64,000 nucleotides of DNA, taken from assembly GCA_009617715.1 (NCBI GenBank), contig VTFK01000050.1:1798001-1862000 (forward strand), read 5' to 3'. The notes under the pieces are model-generated. The model was not told the origin of the DNA and made no database searches. It saw nothing but the letters and a program-made list of their open reading frames with translations. Shown one piece after another: positions 32,706-45,590 of this stretch; within the stretch, counting starts at the first letter, position 1, and each line of letters starts with the position of its first letter. The translations under genes were made by a program, and so were the position numbers. Source of the stretch: Plectrocnemia conspersa. Lineage: Eukaryota; Arthropoda; Insecta; Trichoptera; Polycentropodidae.

Positions 32706-35700
32706 GCCAAATAAAAATGTGTTCGGAAAGTTATTTTCAACTGTTCTGAATAAGTTGTTAAGTGAGTGAAAAAAACATGATCAACTTTTCATATTAAAAA
32801 ACTTTCTATTATATTGATAGTAATCAACGCAGTCCATAAAAGTTATATGAGCCATTATTTTTGGTGCAGAAAACATTTTGCTCTTGCGTATCTTTCGGTA
32901 GCTTTTCTTTGTGAGACGTACGATAAAATGCTATGGACACATATTTATGATGTAATACGCTCGTAACTGTACCTGTTAAACGAAGAAGATCTTGTTATCG
33001 CAAAGTTTTGAATATCTATCGCGTTTCTCGAGAATCAGACCCCGCAATACATCATCCGGCCTTAGCGGATTATCTGGACCGGTTCGGTCTTTATTAACGC
33101 CAATCTGGCTTGTCACGCCGGATGAAACCCGCGGTTTTCATTCATCTACCCTCGTAAATATTTCATTTTCAAAGCCACGGGTTCAACGTTCAAAATCTTA
33201 GACCTAGCGGAGCGATAGTTAATTAATTAACGACTTCTTATCCGAACGCCGTTATGATCCGATATGAGTTTTCGCTAGGAAACGATCGCCATCAATCGAA
33301 AAAAACGACGGCACTCCACTTCGGCCGAAGGTCGTTATTCAATATTTCGCTTTAACATATCCATGGTGTTCGCTTTCGTAATCCTTGCATATTTTTTGCT
33401 ACGCAGTTGGCGAACAGCCAAGCTTTTTGCCAAAGACGCGACCTTGTAGCAAAGGACAGCCTCGTTCCTAATGACCCGAATGTTTGTATATTTTCACCGG
33501 AAGGCCTCCGAACAACGGGTCTATCGAATCTTCCACCTCGTAAAAACTTCGTTCATCCGCGGTAATTACGATTAAGCGAATAATGATCTTTATTATCTTA
33601 AACCTCCGCATTGTTCTCGAGTTTTATTTATACACAAGGTAACCCGAGCTTTAACGAATCTAATTTACAATTTCTTATTCATAGCCGTAAACAAAGAAAA
33701 TTGTAATCGAAACGATCTTTACGCGATGGTGTTAATTTGCTTGTAAACAAACATATCATTAGTTAGACGTACTTAAAAATAATCGGGATTATTTTTAAGT
33801 ACGTCTATACAAACACACATGAGCTTTTGTTACAGATTACTTCAGGTGAATTGTATAATTATTCTGTGGTAAGATACGTAATTAACAGCTATTTATAAAA
33901 AATAAATATTTCTCCAAAGTATTTTAAATAATTGTCTCTTTTGTCTCAAAAGATTGCCGACCCCTGCCATATGCTCAATCTGGTAGAAAATAAACGAGCG
34001 TTGACGTAATTACGCCATATTTAATATGCGAGCAAATTTGCGGTGATGTTTTTTTCCGGCTATTCCCGAAAGCAAACGAGTATTTGTGCGGTGACAAAAG
34101 TTTCAAGCGAAACGCTAGAAGCTTTTCATTACGAGCGAATGGACATTTGAAGAAAAGCTCAGAAAAGCTGCGGGTGCTAAAAAACCTTCTGTTGATTTTT
34201 TACACCCCGATGACAAATGCATAAAATTAAAACCATTTTCCATCCCTAATCGCTTCATACCGAATTGAATACTCGCCAGAAATGGAGTATCATAATACTT
34301 ATGTTACAAAATTAAAAGAAAAAAAAGAGCTAGTATTTAATGTCTGCATTAAAAAAATCAATAGCCTATTTCGTCATTTTTAAGTCAGATTATTATAAAT
34401 ATAATTTATTTTTATTGATGGCCATTATACAATTAATTTATTATACCATTAAGTATTATATTAAAAAAGCAATTATGGTGAATACATAAAATAAATGATC
34501 ACCGTCTCATATAATTTTTTTCAGCTCCTTCAAAATTATCGCCGAAAACATTTGTATTTGCCAAGCTCGCTGAGAAGCTGAATGCCTCGTGCAAAAGGAA
34601 CGTATCTAGTTTACTAAAAATTAATTATAAAGTATATGAACGTAAATGAGAAAATAACAAAAGACTGAAGTTCTACCAAGTGTAGAACGAAGAGAAAATC
34701 TTCCATAAAGATTCACTATAACTGTGCTTATTATTTCTAGGCACATTTTATTTCCCAAAATTGTGATTTAATCACGCTTTCTGATTAAGATATACCATTG
34801 CCATTATATTACTTTATTCTTTGTCTGTCAATTTTAATCATCGACACTTTTACAATATCGCATCATAACCTGACAAGTTGCTTTAGTGAAAACTGAAGCC
34901 TTTAAAATTACTGTATGCTAAAATTTTATCTAATTTATGTGTGCACTTGTTTTATACAGAAAGGGAATTTTTAATTAGACGTCAGAGATGCTCGGTTTTG
35001 TTATGCGGAGCGCGTGTCACTTGATCGATTCGCGTTTTTTACGTTACGTTAGTTTGCACATCTTGTATTCTATATATTAAATTTAATTAATAACATAGTA
35101 AATATATGGTAAATATACGCTGTGTTATTAGAATACACAAAAATAAAACATTGCATAAAGGAAAGTAAATCATAATATATTAAAATAAAATAAAATTAAT
35201 CGAACCAGCTCCTCGTAGCGGACATTAAAAATATCAATATGCAATGCCAGCATCACTTCATTCATCAAAGTTGTTCAACAAATAATAATATTTAATTTTT
35301 TTAAGTAAATAATAAATATTCAACAATAAAAATAAAAATATTTTTTTGGAACATTTACTTGAAAATTTAATTTTTTGATTTTAATATATTAACAAAAGAA
35401 ATAATTATTTATTTTATAAAATTCTTTAAGCGGTTAAGGAGCCGGATGGCGATAGCTATAAGTGAGTCGGCTTGTGCGGATATACTGGCTCTAACGACCA
35501 TCAGAAGAGGACGCGATCGTGATTCTCGAAGACGTCCTAGAATTTCACAGGAATAATTTGACTGTCAGTAGTTTAAAGAAATGCCAGAACTCAGCGAATC
35601 GTAACCTAAAGATACTAGAGTGGATATAAACTAGATATTTTAATATCAATCTATCTCAAGCATTTGTAGCTTGTATTTAATCGAACAATTTTTAAAATTA

Positions 35701-35819
35701 TTTAAAATAGTGTCGATTGCGTCTTTTTTTCTTACCGCTATAGTCAGATTGTCAGTGCTTTTCATACACGACCAGCTCAGCTACTCAACGAGCTATCGGG
35801 TACAATGATGTTTTCGACG
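32706..35819. other. Unique sequence with less AT-rich islands
   Basis: Bases 32985-33700 and 33950-34180 are unusually balanced in composition, unique within the window and without a supportable frame, so candidate regulatory DNA. Bases 35430-35640 are another GC-richer patch of unknown nature. The perfect palindrome at 33764-33807 is listed separately. Confidence 0.4.
33764..33807. repeat. Perfect 21-bp inverted repeat, 2-bp spacer
   Basis: Arms 33764-33784 and 33787-33807 (starting tagacgtacttaaaa) are exact complements around a GG spacer. It would form a long perfect hairpin or cruciform. No transposon termini surround it. Confidence 0.85.
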
Positions 35820-36794
35820 CACGGTGGGGTATTTGCTCGATCTGGGCGGCCAAAAGTCGATTTTCCCTTCGAGTGCACGCATCGTTTTCTCGGCGTCGAT
35901 TGCATATATTGGACAATTATTATTATTTTATTTGAGCACAGTTAAAAATCTAAACCATTGATTGTAATAAAGCAGGTAAGTTTTTCTACGTTTATTAAAC
36001 ACACAATATTGTTTTGAATAAGTTCCATTTTTTAGTACTTTTTCCTATTTTTTTTTTAGTTTAGAGTTCATTAGATATATTTTCCACCACTTTTTAATGT
36101 AGATTTTATATACAATATAAAGCCGAAGTCTTTCTCTTTATGATACATGTAAAATTGGCTGCGGTTTTTAACACATTGCATACCATTATTCTTAAAAATG
36201 GGACGGGGCTTAGTCGCGAAAGTTAGGACCTATACGTTTTAAACTATTAAAACTTTGTAATTAGGTGACGTGTTAACGTCAAATTTAAAATACAGTTTTA
36301 TAATGATTGTTATTTTTTAATAATATGATCACCATGGTAAAATCAGTAAACCTCAAATTGTGGATCGCGTACTAATTATATAAAATTTGTTAAGAATCAC
36401 CAAATATACAAATATTTAAAAATCAAAACGATACCGAGCATGATAAAATACTAGTCAAATACTTTTTCTTGTTAAAAAAACAGCAAATATCCAACTTTGT
36501 TACATATACAATTTATTTTTTATTTTTAACACTTGACGCGGCAAAATTCGCACGACCGCTCAACACGGAATTCCTCTTCCTCGGGCCTACAATTTAAGAA
36601 ATACTTAAAATACTAATTAAAATAAAATGCATGAATTATTTTATGAAAAAAAAAAGATTTTTTAAAAATTTTTTTTTTCTATAATGTATTTTTTAACATT
36701 TATAATATTATATATTTAACTAAGAGCACTTATGGAATCAACTTAAGTGAAGAAATAATTTTGGCCGCCCAGATCAGGAAAATACCCCACAGTG
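35820..36794. mobile_element. Non-autonomous Transib-like DNA transposon
   Basis: This 975-bp element has about 36-bp terminal inverted repeats with roughly four mismatches, both continuing to GATCTGGGCGGCCAAAA. The left end starts CACGGTGGGG and the right end (complement) CACTGTGGGG, both fitting the CACNRTG heptamer of Transib elements, the superfamily related to RAG1 and its recombination signals. The 5-bp GC-rich word cgacg flanks it directly on each side (35815-35819 and 36795-36799), the Transib duplication length. The interior is AT-rich with no transposase frame, so movement would need a source element elsewhere. Identification rests on ends and target site only. Confidence 0.8.
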
Positions 36795-36799
36795 CGACG

Positions 36800-37955
36800 A
36801 GGATTTATTTTTTAAGAAAATCAGTCAATTCATGATGGTTAAATTTTTAATAAATAAATAAAATAGAAGTAAAATTTTATCAATATTAAAGCATCTCCCA
36901 CACTTACACTTAACTGTGGCTAGACACTTGCTTTTAGTTAGCATTTAATCTCAAACACTTTAAAGTCGATTATCTCGAAACTTGCATTTGCTACGATGGC
37001 TCTTAATATTCTCAACGCCTCATATAAACCCAGTTAGTTCGTGCGGGTGAATAAGTATTCGGTACAAATATAGCGAAAGGTCGCATAGTGAATACGGTTC
37101 AGAGGCATACAGTAAAGTTCGAAGAAATAACACCGTATCCATTGATTTTGCGGTACCCCTGGGAAGATAGGGTCAGGGGTCGGAGGTGACAGAGCGTGAC
37201 TCGTCACCGCACATCAATATTAGAAAAAGTTTGCCGAGAACGGTTTTGTTCCGCTCGACTTGTTACGCCGATAAATACTCGCTTCGCCAAATTGCCCCAA
37301 AAGCCTCCTTAACAACGTCTATGTAAACAAACTGATATTTTCGCATCGAAAACTTTCGCCGACTGAGCATCGCGCTCGTTAGCGCTTTCGTTTTTTGTGA
37401 AAAATCTCGATAAACAATAACTCCGACCCCAACTTTTCGATCGGAGTTCTTACATATACTTTGGGGCTTTTTAAAACGAAAACTTTCTACCTGCTTCCAT
37501 CGTAATTTCTAGCTCGTTTATTATTCAGAATTCCTTTAAACGCGTCGAGCTTTTTCATTATTTAAAAAAAAGTTCGACATTAAAAACGCTTCAAAGTTAA
37601 ACTGAATAAAATATGCTTTCGCATCGAACGAAAAGATCAGTGCGTTTTTCTTCTAGAGGTACCGTCATCTATCACCGGGTGGCAGGCGGCCTACGTTTGC
37701 AACAGTAATAGTTACATAGTCAACCTATTATGTAAAGAAAAGGATTGTTTCGATGGTTCTCCTATGAAACAGTTTAAAAATATAAATAAAATTTGTATAA
37801 ATTTTTGAATGCAAAAAATATTTTAATAATAGTAGTTAAAAGCAAAAAAAAAATATATATATTGCCTTAAATTAATAAATAAAAAATGTACAAATAGTAT
37901 AAATTAAAAAAAGTACATTTTTCCTATGTTAATAATAATCACTAAATTAGTTAGT
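36800..37955. other. Unique sequence, possible regulatory island
   Basis: Bases 36960-37690 are less AT-rich and unique. No frame with family resemblance on either strand. Confidence 0.4.
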
Positions 37956-38085
37956 AAGAATCACGATATTCATCCGTGAGATTAGAAAAACCATGTTAAA
38001 CAGCTAGTCATGTTAAATTTAATCTATGATGATCGATCAGAATTTATATAATTTAATATTGATCAATTCTTATCTTCTAGATACG
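37956..38085 (-). repeat. SINE-candidate body, minus strand
   Basis: Read on the minus strand it matches the body of the 48.5-kb element: gatcgatcatcatagatt, then ttctaatctcacggatgaat. The 5' head with the B-box-like motif is missing. Confidence 0.55.
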
Positions 38086-39189
38086 ATTTAAATGTAACGT
38101 AGCAATAGCTGTTATCGTAAAAAAATATTTCGATTAGGGTGTAAATACGGGAGCTCAAAATTCCTTTGTAACTAGACGTTCTGTAATCAATCGAAATTTA
38201 TTGATTCGTTTCGGTCCTTCGGTTATTCGCGTCCATTATAAAAAATCAACATCTCATTAGAGTTTGTTTTCTTCAATCGAAAAATACAGAGAAACCATAA
38301 TGCTTAACCACAATCAATGCTACGTGGTGGTTAAAACAAAGTGGTAAGTATAATCTTTTGTACAAAATCTTTGAATGTCGATGCATTGTTCGTATTTGGT
38401 ACAAATTTAATGATGGAACAAAGCCACTACCGAAACCGTCAATTAGTAGGGTGCGATTCACGTAGCGGCAAATTACAAATATTTGCCGTCACTAAAAGTT
38501 ATGTAATTGAATAAACGAGAGAGCAGAAGTTCATCTTCAAGTCAAACTACCAATGAATAATTGCCACGGATCGGCCAGCTCCGTTGGAAACTTTGTCGTT
38601 GTCGGCTTTAATAAAACTATCAGCTCAGATTAGAAAGCAATTTGCGAAGATAGCTAATCTCTTTTTTCCCAGTTTTTTCAATTTTGTCAAAGCAGATAAA
38701 GATACAGCCTACGTCTTAACCCTCGTCTTGCTGCGTGTCGCTAATGGAAAAACAGTTATAATTGACTTGTTGGAGTAGTGACTTTTCGATAAAATACACG
38801 AAGAAAAAAGGTGCTTTTCAAGCATTACTAATATATTTTAAAACTTCGGTTTGTTTGGACGATGTATATGTTTATACAATAGAAACAACGGCAATGCCAC
38901 CCTGAAAATGCTTTTGTTATGTGCACAAATGGAACAAGCAAAGCACCTATGCCTTAAAAATATATTTTTTCCGGTATCCTTTCGTTATTATTCGAGATTC
39001 ATCCAATTTCATAAATATTCTTTTTATATAATACATATATCATTCCCAACATATTTGATATTTTTGAAGCCATTTTAAATCATTAGATGATACAAATTTT
39101 CAGTATTTTATTTTATATTCGTAACTCAGATATACTCCAATCAATATATTTCAGTATTAGGTGCTCCAAGGACGTTAAATCGCACGATA
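38086..39189. other. Non-coding stretch, unrecognised frames
   Basis: Plus frames 38584-38778 and 38851-39078 and minus frame 38273-38461 have no recognisable domain. Confidence 0.4.
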
Positions 39190-39580
39190 TTATTTTATTA
39201 ATTTAATTTATTTAGCTTAATAGCTAATCTTTACATCTAAAAAATTTAGTAAACATATATAAATATATAAAAAATACATAACAGAAAGAAAAAATATACA
39301 ATCTTAATATTATAATATTTTACCTTACCGAAGGTGTTTTTTTATTCCATTTATAAAACCCGTTATATTTTTTTGCTGTTTATTTCTCTTGGAAGACTAT
39401 TATATAAATTAAAACCTCCGTACATAATTCCCCTAGCCGTACTCGTTTTCTTATCTTAATTATTTTTAAATTTTCTATTTCTAGTATTATATTTTATGTA
39501 CATCTTTATTTCTTATTAAATACTTATTTTAACATATTATTTTATATAAATACTAAAACATTCATATCAATATTTTTGAA
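39190..39580 (-). mobile_element. LINE ORF2 C-terminus and 3' tail, family L1
   Basis: On the minus strand the segment reads RKTSTARGIMYGGFNLYNSLPREIN followed by stops, a short untranslated region and a tail shared with 3165-3295. GGFNLYNSLPREIN matches the recurrent C-terminal motif of LINE ORF2 proteins. Its plus-strand relative is at 3905-4275. The 5' part is missing, as in most truncated LINE insertions. Confidence 0.72.
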
Positions 39581-39854
39581 CATCAATATCAATCATACTT
39601 TTACAATTAGTTAATCTATTTTATTTAAGACCTCATTGCCCTATTTTTTAGTTTTTTGCAACATTTGTTTATCTAATTTATTCATCATATTTTAATAGTG
39701 TTCAATAATTAAAATTAAATACTATAAATTAATTTTTTTGTATTTATACTTAATATATTTCTTAATCTAGATAATAAACCTATTTTTCTACTAATTTTTT
39801 TTAATATGTAATTACAATGTTCTTTAAAGTTTAATTTTGTATCAACAATTAATT

Positions 39855-41117
39855 GGCAGCCATTTGCCTTCCTTTGCCGTCATTTAATTAAATACTATAT
39901 ATTGTATATTATTAAAATCGAAATAACAAAAATAAAATCGAAATAACAAAAAATTCCCCCCCTACTCCTTTAAAAATTGAAATGACATCCCTGATTCAAA
40001 AACTAAAATTCTGTATATGTTCTCAAAAAAAATTTTTTTTGCAAAATGGCGACAAGTATAAAAACTTAAACACTCGTAACTCAGTAGGTTTAAATTTTAA
40101 CGAAAAGATCCCTATTTATAAAACGTTTAAAAGCCTAAACTTCACCTAAATAAAATATAAAAAAAATAGTTTTTTGCTTCAAAACAAGCGATCTATCAGT
40201 TCGATCGGACCCCATACGAGCCATTTTGAGACTTTCAGAAGAGTTAATGCTCTTAGCTGCTTGGTTTTGAAGATTTAAAGATAATTTTTCAGTATTGTAT
40301 AGAACTACTGAGCACCACCTATACGTTCTGTATGAAAAAAATATTTTTTTTCCAAATAGCGGCCAATGTAAAAATTAAAAGTGTCTGGAAAATATTTCTT
40401 AAAATATAGAATTTCAATGAAATTATATCGGAATACATTTTTACTGGTAGATATATATTTTTACCAGTGAAAATATAGTTTATTTGGTAGTATTGAGTTC
40501 TGAAAAATAGTAATGTATACATTTACGTACTTAGGATTATTTATTCACATGCGATGTATAAAAGTTATATTTTAACTAGTAAATATATATAACTGATAGG
40601 CGTTAGTAAAATTAAATGCTGTTCTAAAATGTCTCTGAAACGCAATTTGACAGTTGCAAAACGTCCATTTTCTGTTCAAACCGAAACCTAACCTAATGAA
40701 TGTTCCCAAATTAATTATAATTTATATCTCAGGAGAAAATAAGCGGAAGAAGAAGTACAGACAGATGTCGCACTTCGCACATTGCTACATGGTATATCTG
40801 CACTTCAATATTACACCATATTTAAAAAATATAATAGCTATCTATATTGATATTATTTTGGAATTTCGATATAAAATTATTGGTTAAAGTATATTCAAAC
40901 CAAATTTTGATCAATAGGAAGGCGCAAAAACAATTATCACTTCACAGACGTCAAAAGCAATAAAATCGTGTCGGTGCCGTAGCAGTGGGAACGCTCGGTA
41001 ACGAGCGTTCCCAGTGCGATTGTCATTTAATAAAATACTGTGAATATGACTAACACACTAACACAATGACTAACAAACTTTTGCACCTCCTGGAAATAAG
41101 TTTAAGCGACGTCCCTG
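39855..41117. mobile_element. Composite element M1-D-C-A-M1, copy 2
   Basis: Same order as copy 1. A left-truncated M1 unit (39855-39991, ending gaaatgacatccctg) is followed by a spacer, block D (40430-40620), the conserved words acgtccattttctgttcaaa and aaacctaacctaatg, block C (40720-40820), a minus A monomer (40885-40997), a short plus A start, and an M1 right half ending gcgacgtccctg at 41117. The spacer holds its own direct repeat (about 40010-40065 and 40325-40380). The left M1 end is degraded, so no target duplication can be tested. Confidence 0.6.
40986..41013. repeat. Palindromic junction of two A monomers
   Basis: TGGGAACGCTCG, spacer GTAA, CGAGCGTTCCCA: the exact tail-to-tail junction also present at 56840-56851 with the same GTAA spacer. 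Confidence 0.85.
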
Positions 41118-43717
41118 CATTTGACACTTTAAACACGCGTGATTATCGACAGCTGTCTGATTTACAGTGCTGCTAAAACATAAATATAATGGGCAATTTA
41201 CTTTTTTAAAACTATATTTAACTAGTTAAATTATCATAAGCAATAAAAAAATACAAGGGAGAAGTTGTAACATATAAATGAATCAACAATAATATTATAG
41301 TATTTGCATTGAAAGACAGAAAATCGCCACAATGTGGATTAGGCGTAGCTTATCAAATAGGTACTATTCATAAGTTCTTATATTATGTTAAAAAGCTAGT
41401 GAAAGATGTTAAAAAACGTAATTCAAAATCATATCTTCATATGGAAGATTACCTTGAGAGATATCATACATCAAGTATATAAATATATTTAGTGTTTCAT
41501 ATATCAAAAAATAAAAAAAGCCGTGTGTGCGATTAAAAATATGTTAAGAAGTATTGAATTACAATATTGATTAACTAAAAATAATATTTGCAAGAATAGA
41601 GTGAAACTGTTATTTTCAGGTAGTGGTCCCAACATCTGGAATGTGTACATGGTATACCCTAAATATATGATATATAAATAATAGGTAAAAAGATTTTTTT
41701 TGTGATTAAATAAATTAAACCGCAGTGGATTAAATGAGAAAAAAGTTTTTGTCTAGTAAAGCTTACATATTTATCACGTGGATTAATATTTTTACTAAAA
41801 GAAATTTACTATTGTCATTAGCCATACAAAGATACAAGATTTGGGCAAAATAATTTTGGCAAGCATCGACGTTTCGACTTTTTCTGAGCAAAATAAGGGT
41901 TTTGATCTAATCTAAGACGCGGATTACCAAATCACATAGATTACTATTTTTAAAGCAAGTGTGTAAGATAAAATCAAACTCAGTAGGTTCATTCTAAAGC
42001 TGTAATAAACCTGAAAGTCTGCTTTCATTCTTTATTTAAAAATATATATATATTCTATTCAATTACGTTTTATTGCTACTATAGAGTATCAAACAATATA
42101 CAAAATGTGCGAATTGTCTCCCTTGCTCAAATTTAAAACCAACCAAAAATAGAATAAAGAAGTAATTTTTGTTGTCAACAACAAGAATTTATTTAAAGCG
42201 AACGTTGCGATTGTAGCGAAGGGAGGCAAAAGACAAAGTAAATAAGTGAAAAGTCAGGGGTAGCGAAAGATCCATAGCCGGAAAGCTCAGGTTGAAGCTC
42301 CCGCGTGTCACCGCAAGCAAAGCCTTGTTATTTCGCCCGGTAATGGGCATACGCAAATAGGCCCGTTTTGTTTTTATACATCTTGTCTTTCGACGACAAA
42401 ATGTAAAATTTCTCTCGCAACGCGCGGATTACGCTAATAAATATTTACGGCGTTGCGTCGACGATAGTGCGCACTCGACGGTAATAATTTAGCGAGCGAA
42501 CGAGAAAACAATACAAACTATTTCAGCAAGCAAATCACGCGACGCAAACGTGAAAAAAGTCCGCCGTTGGGAATCGAATTCCAATCTTTCGATTGACTGA
42601 ATTCTGCCTTTGGCCAAATATTGGTAGTCTGAGAAATTTTAATGAAACATGCGTTGATTTTTTATTATACAATTGTTATTATAAAGCTAAATAATTTTAG
42701 TGAAAATCTCAGATTCAGATGAGTTGAGATGTTTATGTATAACTAACGAGAAACGTTAAAGATATATTTTATATTAATACTTTTCAAGCCATAATAAAAT
42801 AAAAAGTTTATTCAAGTTTGATATTAACATTGACAAAAATTCAATGAATATTTTCATTAATATTGAACAAAAAATGGACGAATTTTCCAATAAAGTCTAA
42901 AGTCAAGAAAAACATTTTTTTGGCATAGAAAAAGCTGCTTTACATTTAATTGGAACGATATTGAATATAATTTCTTTGGTAAAAAGCTTGACAAGAAGTT
43001 AGTTACGGCACGCTTTTTTGTTTGAAAAAAAGCATTGGATACATTTCCTACTCTGATAAGGGTTAGATAATAATTGAATTATACGCATAAGACATAAGAC
43101 GAACAATGCAGGCCGCTACGGGCGTTAAGTAGACACGGTTTCATTGTCGGAATCGTCAAAGTAGCTTTGTAGCGGACGATTATAGCGCAGTGGTAGCCGG
43201 TTAATGTCGAGTTTTATGCGACGGACGTAAACTTTAACGGCGGTCGTCATGGTTTAGCTCCATAGCCAGATGTATAACTATAATTATTATATAATTTACG
43301 TTCGATCTGTCGGCACTTTGCTTTTTTGCGTCGCTCGCCCTTTGAGCCGGGTACGTGTTGCTCGACACAAAGGGATTCCAGCAGAATTAATTAACACGGC
43401 ACGACGACATATTAATTTTGCGAGTATTGCCCCTTTTGCACGCGTTTTACGCCCAGATTTTTAATATTCTTTCGTTATCAAAGCGAGAGAGAAGACGGCG
43501 AACCGTATGTTTTAAAAAAAAAGTAATTTTGATTTTGTTTCTCGCTTTGCAACACAACAAGAAACGATAAAGGAACAAGATGATATTATTTTAATTTATT
43601 TATTTTAGAAATATTTACTTCAAGTTTTTCTAATCCTATGGGTGTGAATTCCCAGGTAAAAACACGCCGATGGAAGCTGGTAATAATTTATAATAATAAT
43701 AAAAATTACATATGTTG
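41118..43717. other. AT-rich then unique less AT-rich sequence
   Basis: 41118-42170 is AT-rich with nothing recognised. 42200-42620 and 43100-43500 are less AT-rich and unique. The frame 43270-43464 is not recognisable. tagcgcagtggtagc at 43191 resembles a tRNA A-box but no B-box follows. Confidence 0.4.
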
Positions 43718-44461
43718 TGTGGCGACCACACATATAAGCACATTTAAAAGGGCGATTTTCTCATTGTTAATGACCGTGACCAAAAACGTTCATTTATTAA
43801 CAATAAGACAAACATCATGGCACAAGAGGGATTGCTTTTGACCACACACAACACGGGTCGTTAAGAGAATCCCTTTTGTGACAAGACGGTACGGACGCAA
43901 TCAATCACACAATGCAAACCCTTTCCGAAGAATTCGAAAGTCTGGAGCCAAGAAAAAAACTCGCTTTCGGAAATACACATCCGATTTCTCGAATTCTAAG
44001 AAGTCACCGCAGCAATTGGCTAGGAGATAAATGCACAATCGTGATTGCACAAAGGATATAAGCCCGGACGAGGAGAGGGCAGACGGTCAAGAGACGATTG
44101 GAGGCACGATACGAGAAGCCCCAGACAAGCAGAGAGCCAGTGATGCAGACTGCTTGAAGACAGCAGAGACGGGCACAGACGACCAGAGAGCCAAGATCTA
44201 CCAGCAGCCATCCGGAGGAACCAGTCACGCGCCCTCACCGACAGACCTGCAGATCACACCTGACACTCGCCGCACACAGCCACAGAGCCACAAAGCCCTG
44301 AGACATCATCACCTGCGCCCTTTCATCGCGAGAAACGTCACGCTGTAATTGTCCATGGTCAAAATAGTAATTATAACTTAATAAACAATCTAATAGAATT
44401 CACCGAAGAGTCTTATTGGCCGCGAGGTCAATCACATCTAGGGCTACGCCCCCTAAAGTTG
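43718..44461 (+). mobile_element. LTR, family E, second copy
   Basis: Begins TGTGGCGACCACA and follows the 19.3-kb LTR through gaccgtgaccaaaaacgttc, caaaccctttccgaagaatt, ggatataagcccggac, an AATAAA near 44380 and the final tcttattggccgcgaggtca ... acgccccctaaa. About 170 bp of extra GC-rich sequence around 44070-44240 is absent from the first copy. The right edge is uncertain: gttg occurs directly before the start and directly after ccctaaa, but a CA-like end a few bases later is also possible. The frame 44031-44348 and its antisense shadows lie wholly within the LTR. Confidence 0.65.
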
Positions 44462-44770
44462 CGAGTTACTATGACGGGCGAGGTCGATTTCTCAGAGCGG
44501 TGGTGGAGAAGCTGGCGGAGGGATGATGTCAGTGGAAGATCTTCAGAGACCTTATAGTTGTGGCAGTGACAGTGTAGTGAAGGTCAGTTCCTCTCTGCTG
44601 CAGTGAGTCTGGTGAAGTCCTTCTCTGGTTCGAGTCGTGTCTGAGCGTATCTGTGCGTATCTCCTCTCGGGCCATGTCTGCGTCATTGCCTTCTCCTCAT
44701 TGGAAACCAGCCTTAAGTATTAAAGGCTGCAAAGTTAATTAACGAATCACAATCCTGCATCGACCATCCA
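44462..44770. other. GC-rich sequence beside LTR copy 2
   Basis: Composition changes sharply to GC-rich right after the LTR, unlike anything else nearby. It could be the untranslated leader of the retrotransposon's interior, or an older insertion. I see no recognisable primer-binding site or gag frame. Confidence 0.35.
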
Positions 44771-45450
44771 GCCAATCGTTGCACTCGTTTCTTCAAACAG
44801 CGAAATATGTATACGCCTCTAGATGTACATCTTTCCGAGGTCAAATTGTGCAACGGGAATATTGTGCTTTTTGTCTTCCAGTAAAATATTGTTTAAAATC
44901 AACTTTTCATCGAATTTTGATACTGGACTTGAAACTACAACCAAATAATATACAATTGATGTAAGATTAGGCTACCTGACAAACTGAAGGAAATGTTTCC
45001 TAACAAACTGATATTACATATATGCGACATTCATACCCCCCCCCCCCGTAGTCCAGATTTGACACCTCTTCATTTTTAATGATTTATCTCAAAAGTTGTG
45101 TTTATTTGAAAAAACAGTTACAATAAACCAACTTAAGGCAAATATTCGTTAAGATTCGAGGAATGCCAGTGGCGGAATGGTGGACATTATTTTCAAGACA
45201 CGATTTTCCTAATTGTGTTCTTTCAGTGAAATAAACATTCATTGTCATAAAACCTGTAGTTTTTATATTAAATTTTTAAAAGAGCATTATATTAAAAATA
45301 TATTTTAAAACCCAATTTCACCTAATAAAAAAATTAATTTTGTCTTTTGATTATAGATAACTATAGATTTTGATATTTATCAAAAATTTTTGTGTTGTTG
45401 TTTGAAAAGCATTTTAACAAAAACGCTTGATTTTATTGGTGATGATTGGT
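44771..45450. other. AT-rich stretch with a poly-C run
   Basis: A run of 12 C lies at 45036-45047. Nothing else recognised. Confidence 0.5.
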
Positions 45451-45590
45451 GAGATACATTCCCTTTCGCTCGCTCGCGTGTTAAGCGACGAGAGTGAGTG
45501 AGAAAAAATGGGCGTACGGAACACATGTAACGCACGCCTTATCTCTCACTCACTCTCGACACTTAACACGAGCGAAAGGGAACGTATCTC
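45451..45590. repeat. Foldback hairpin with about 50-bp arms
   Basis: The left arm (45451-45503: gagatacattccctttcgct ... gagagtgagtgaga) is complementary, with a few mismatches and a small indel, to the right arm (45542-45590: tctctcactcactctcg ... gggaacgtatctc). The loop is about 38 bp. It may be a foldback element or a structured RNA; I could not see a target duplication. Confidence 0.75.

Noticed and set aside
42560..42600. tRNA T-arm-like ttgggaatcgaattccaatc
   Set aside because: Explained as a short palindrome around gaattc; no anticodon arm or A-box nearby.
43185..43260. tRNA-like A-box (tagcgcagtggtagc)
   Set aside because: No B-box or acceptor-stem complement within tRNA distance.
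44031..44348. Open frame of 105 codons and two minus-strand shadows (44004-44238)
   Set aside because: They lie wholly inside an LTR that has a relative at 19.3 kb in which the frame is not kept.
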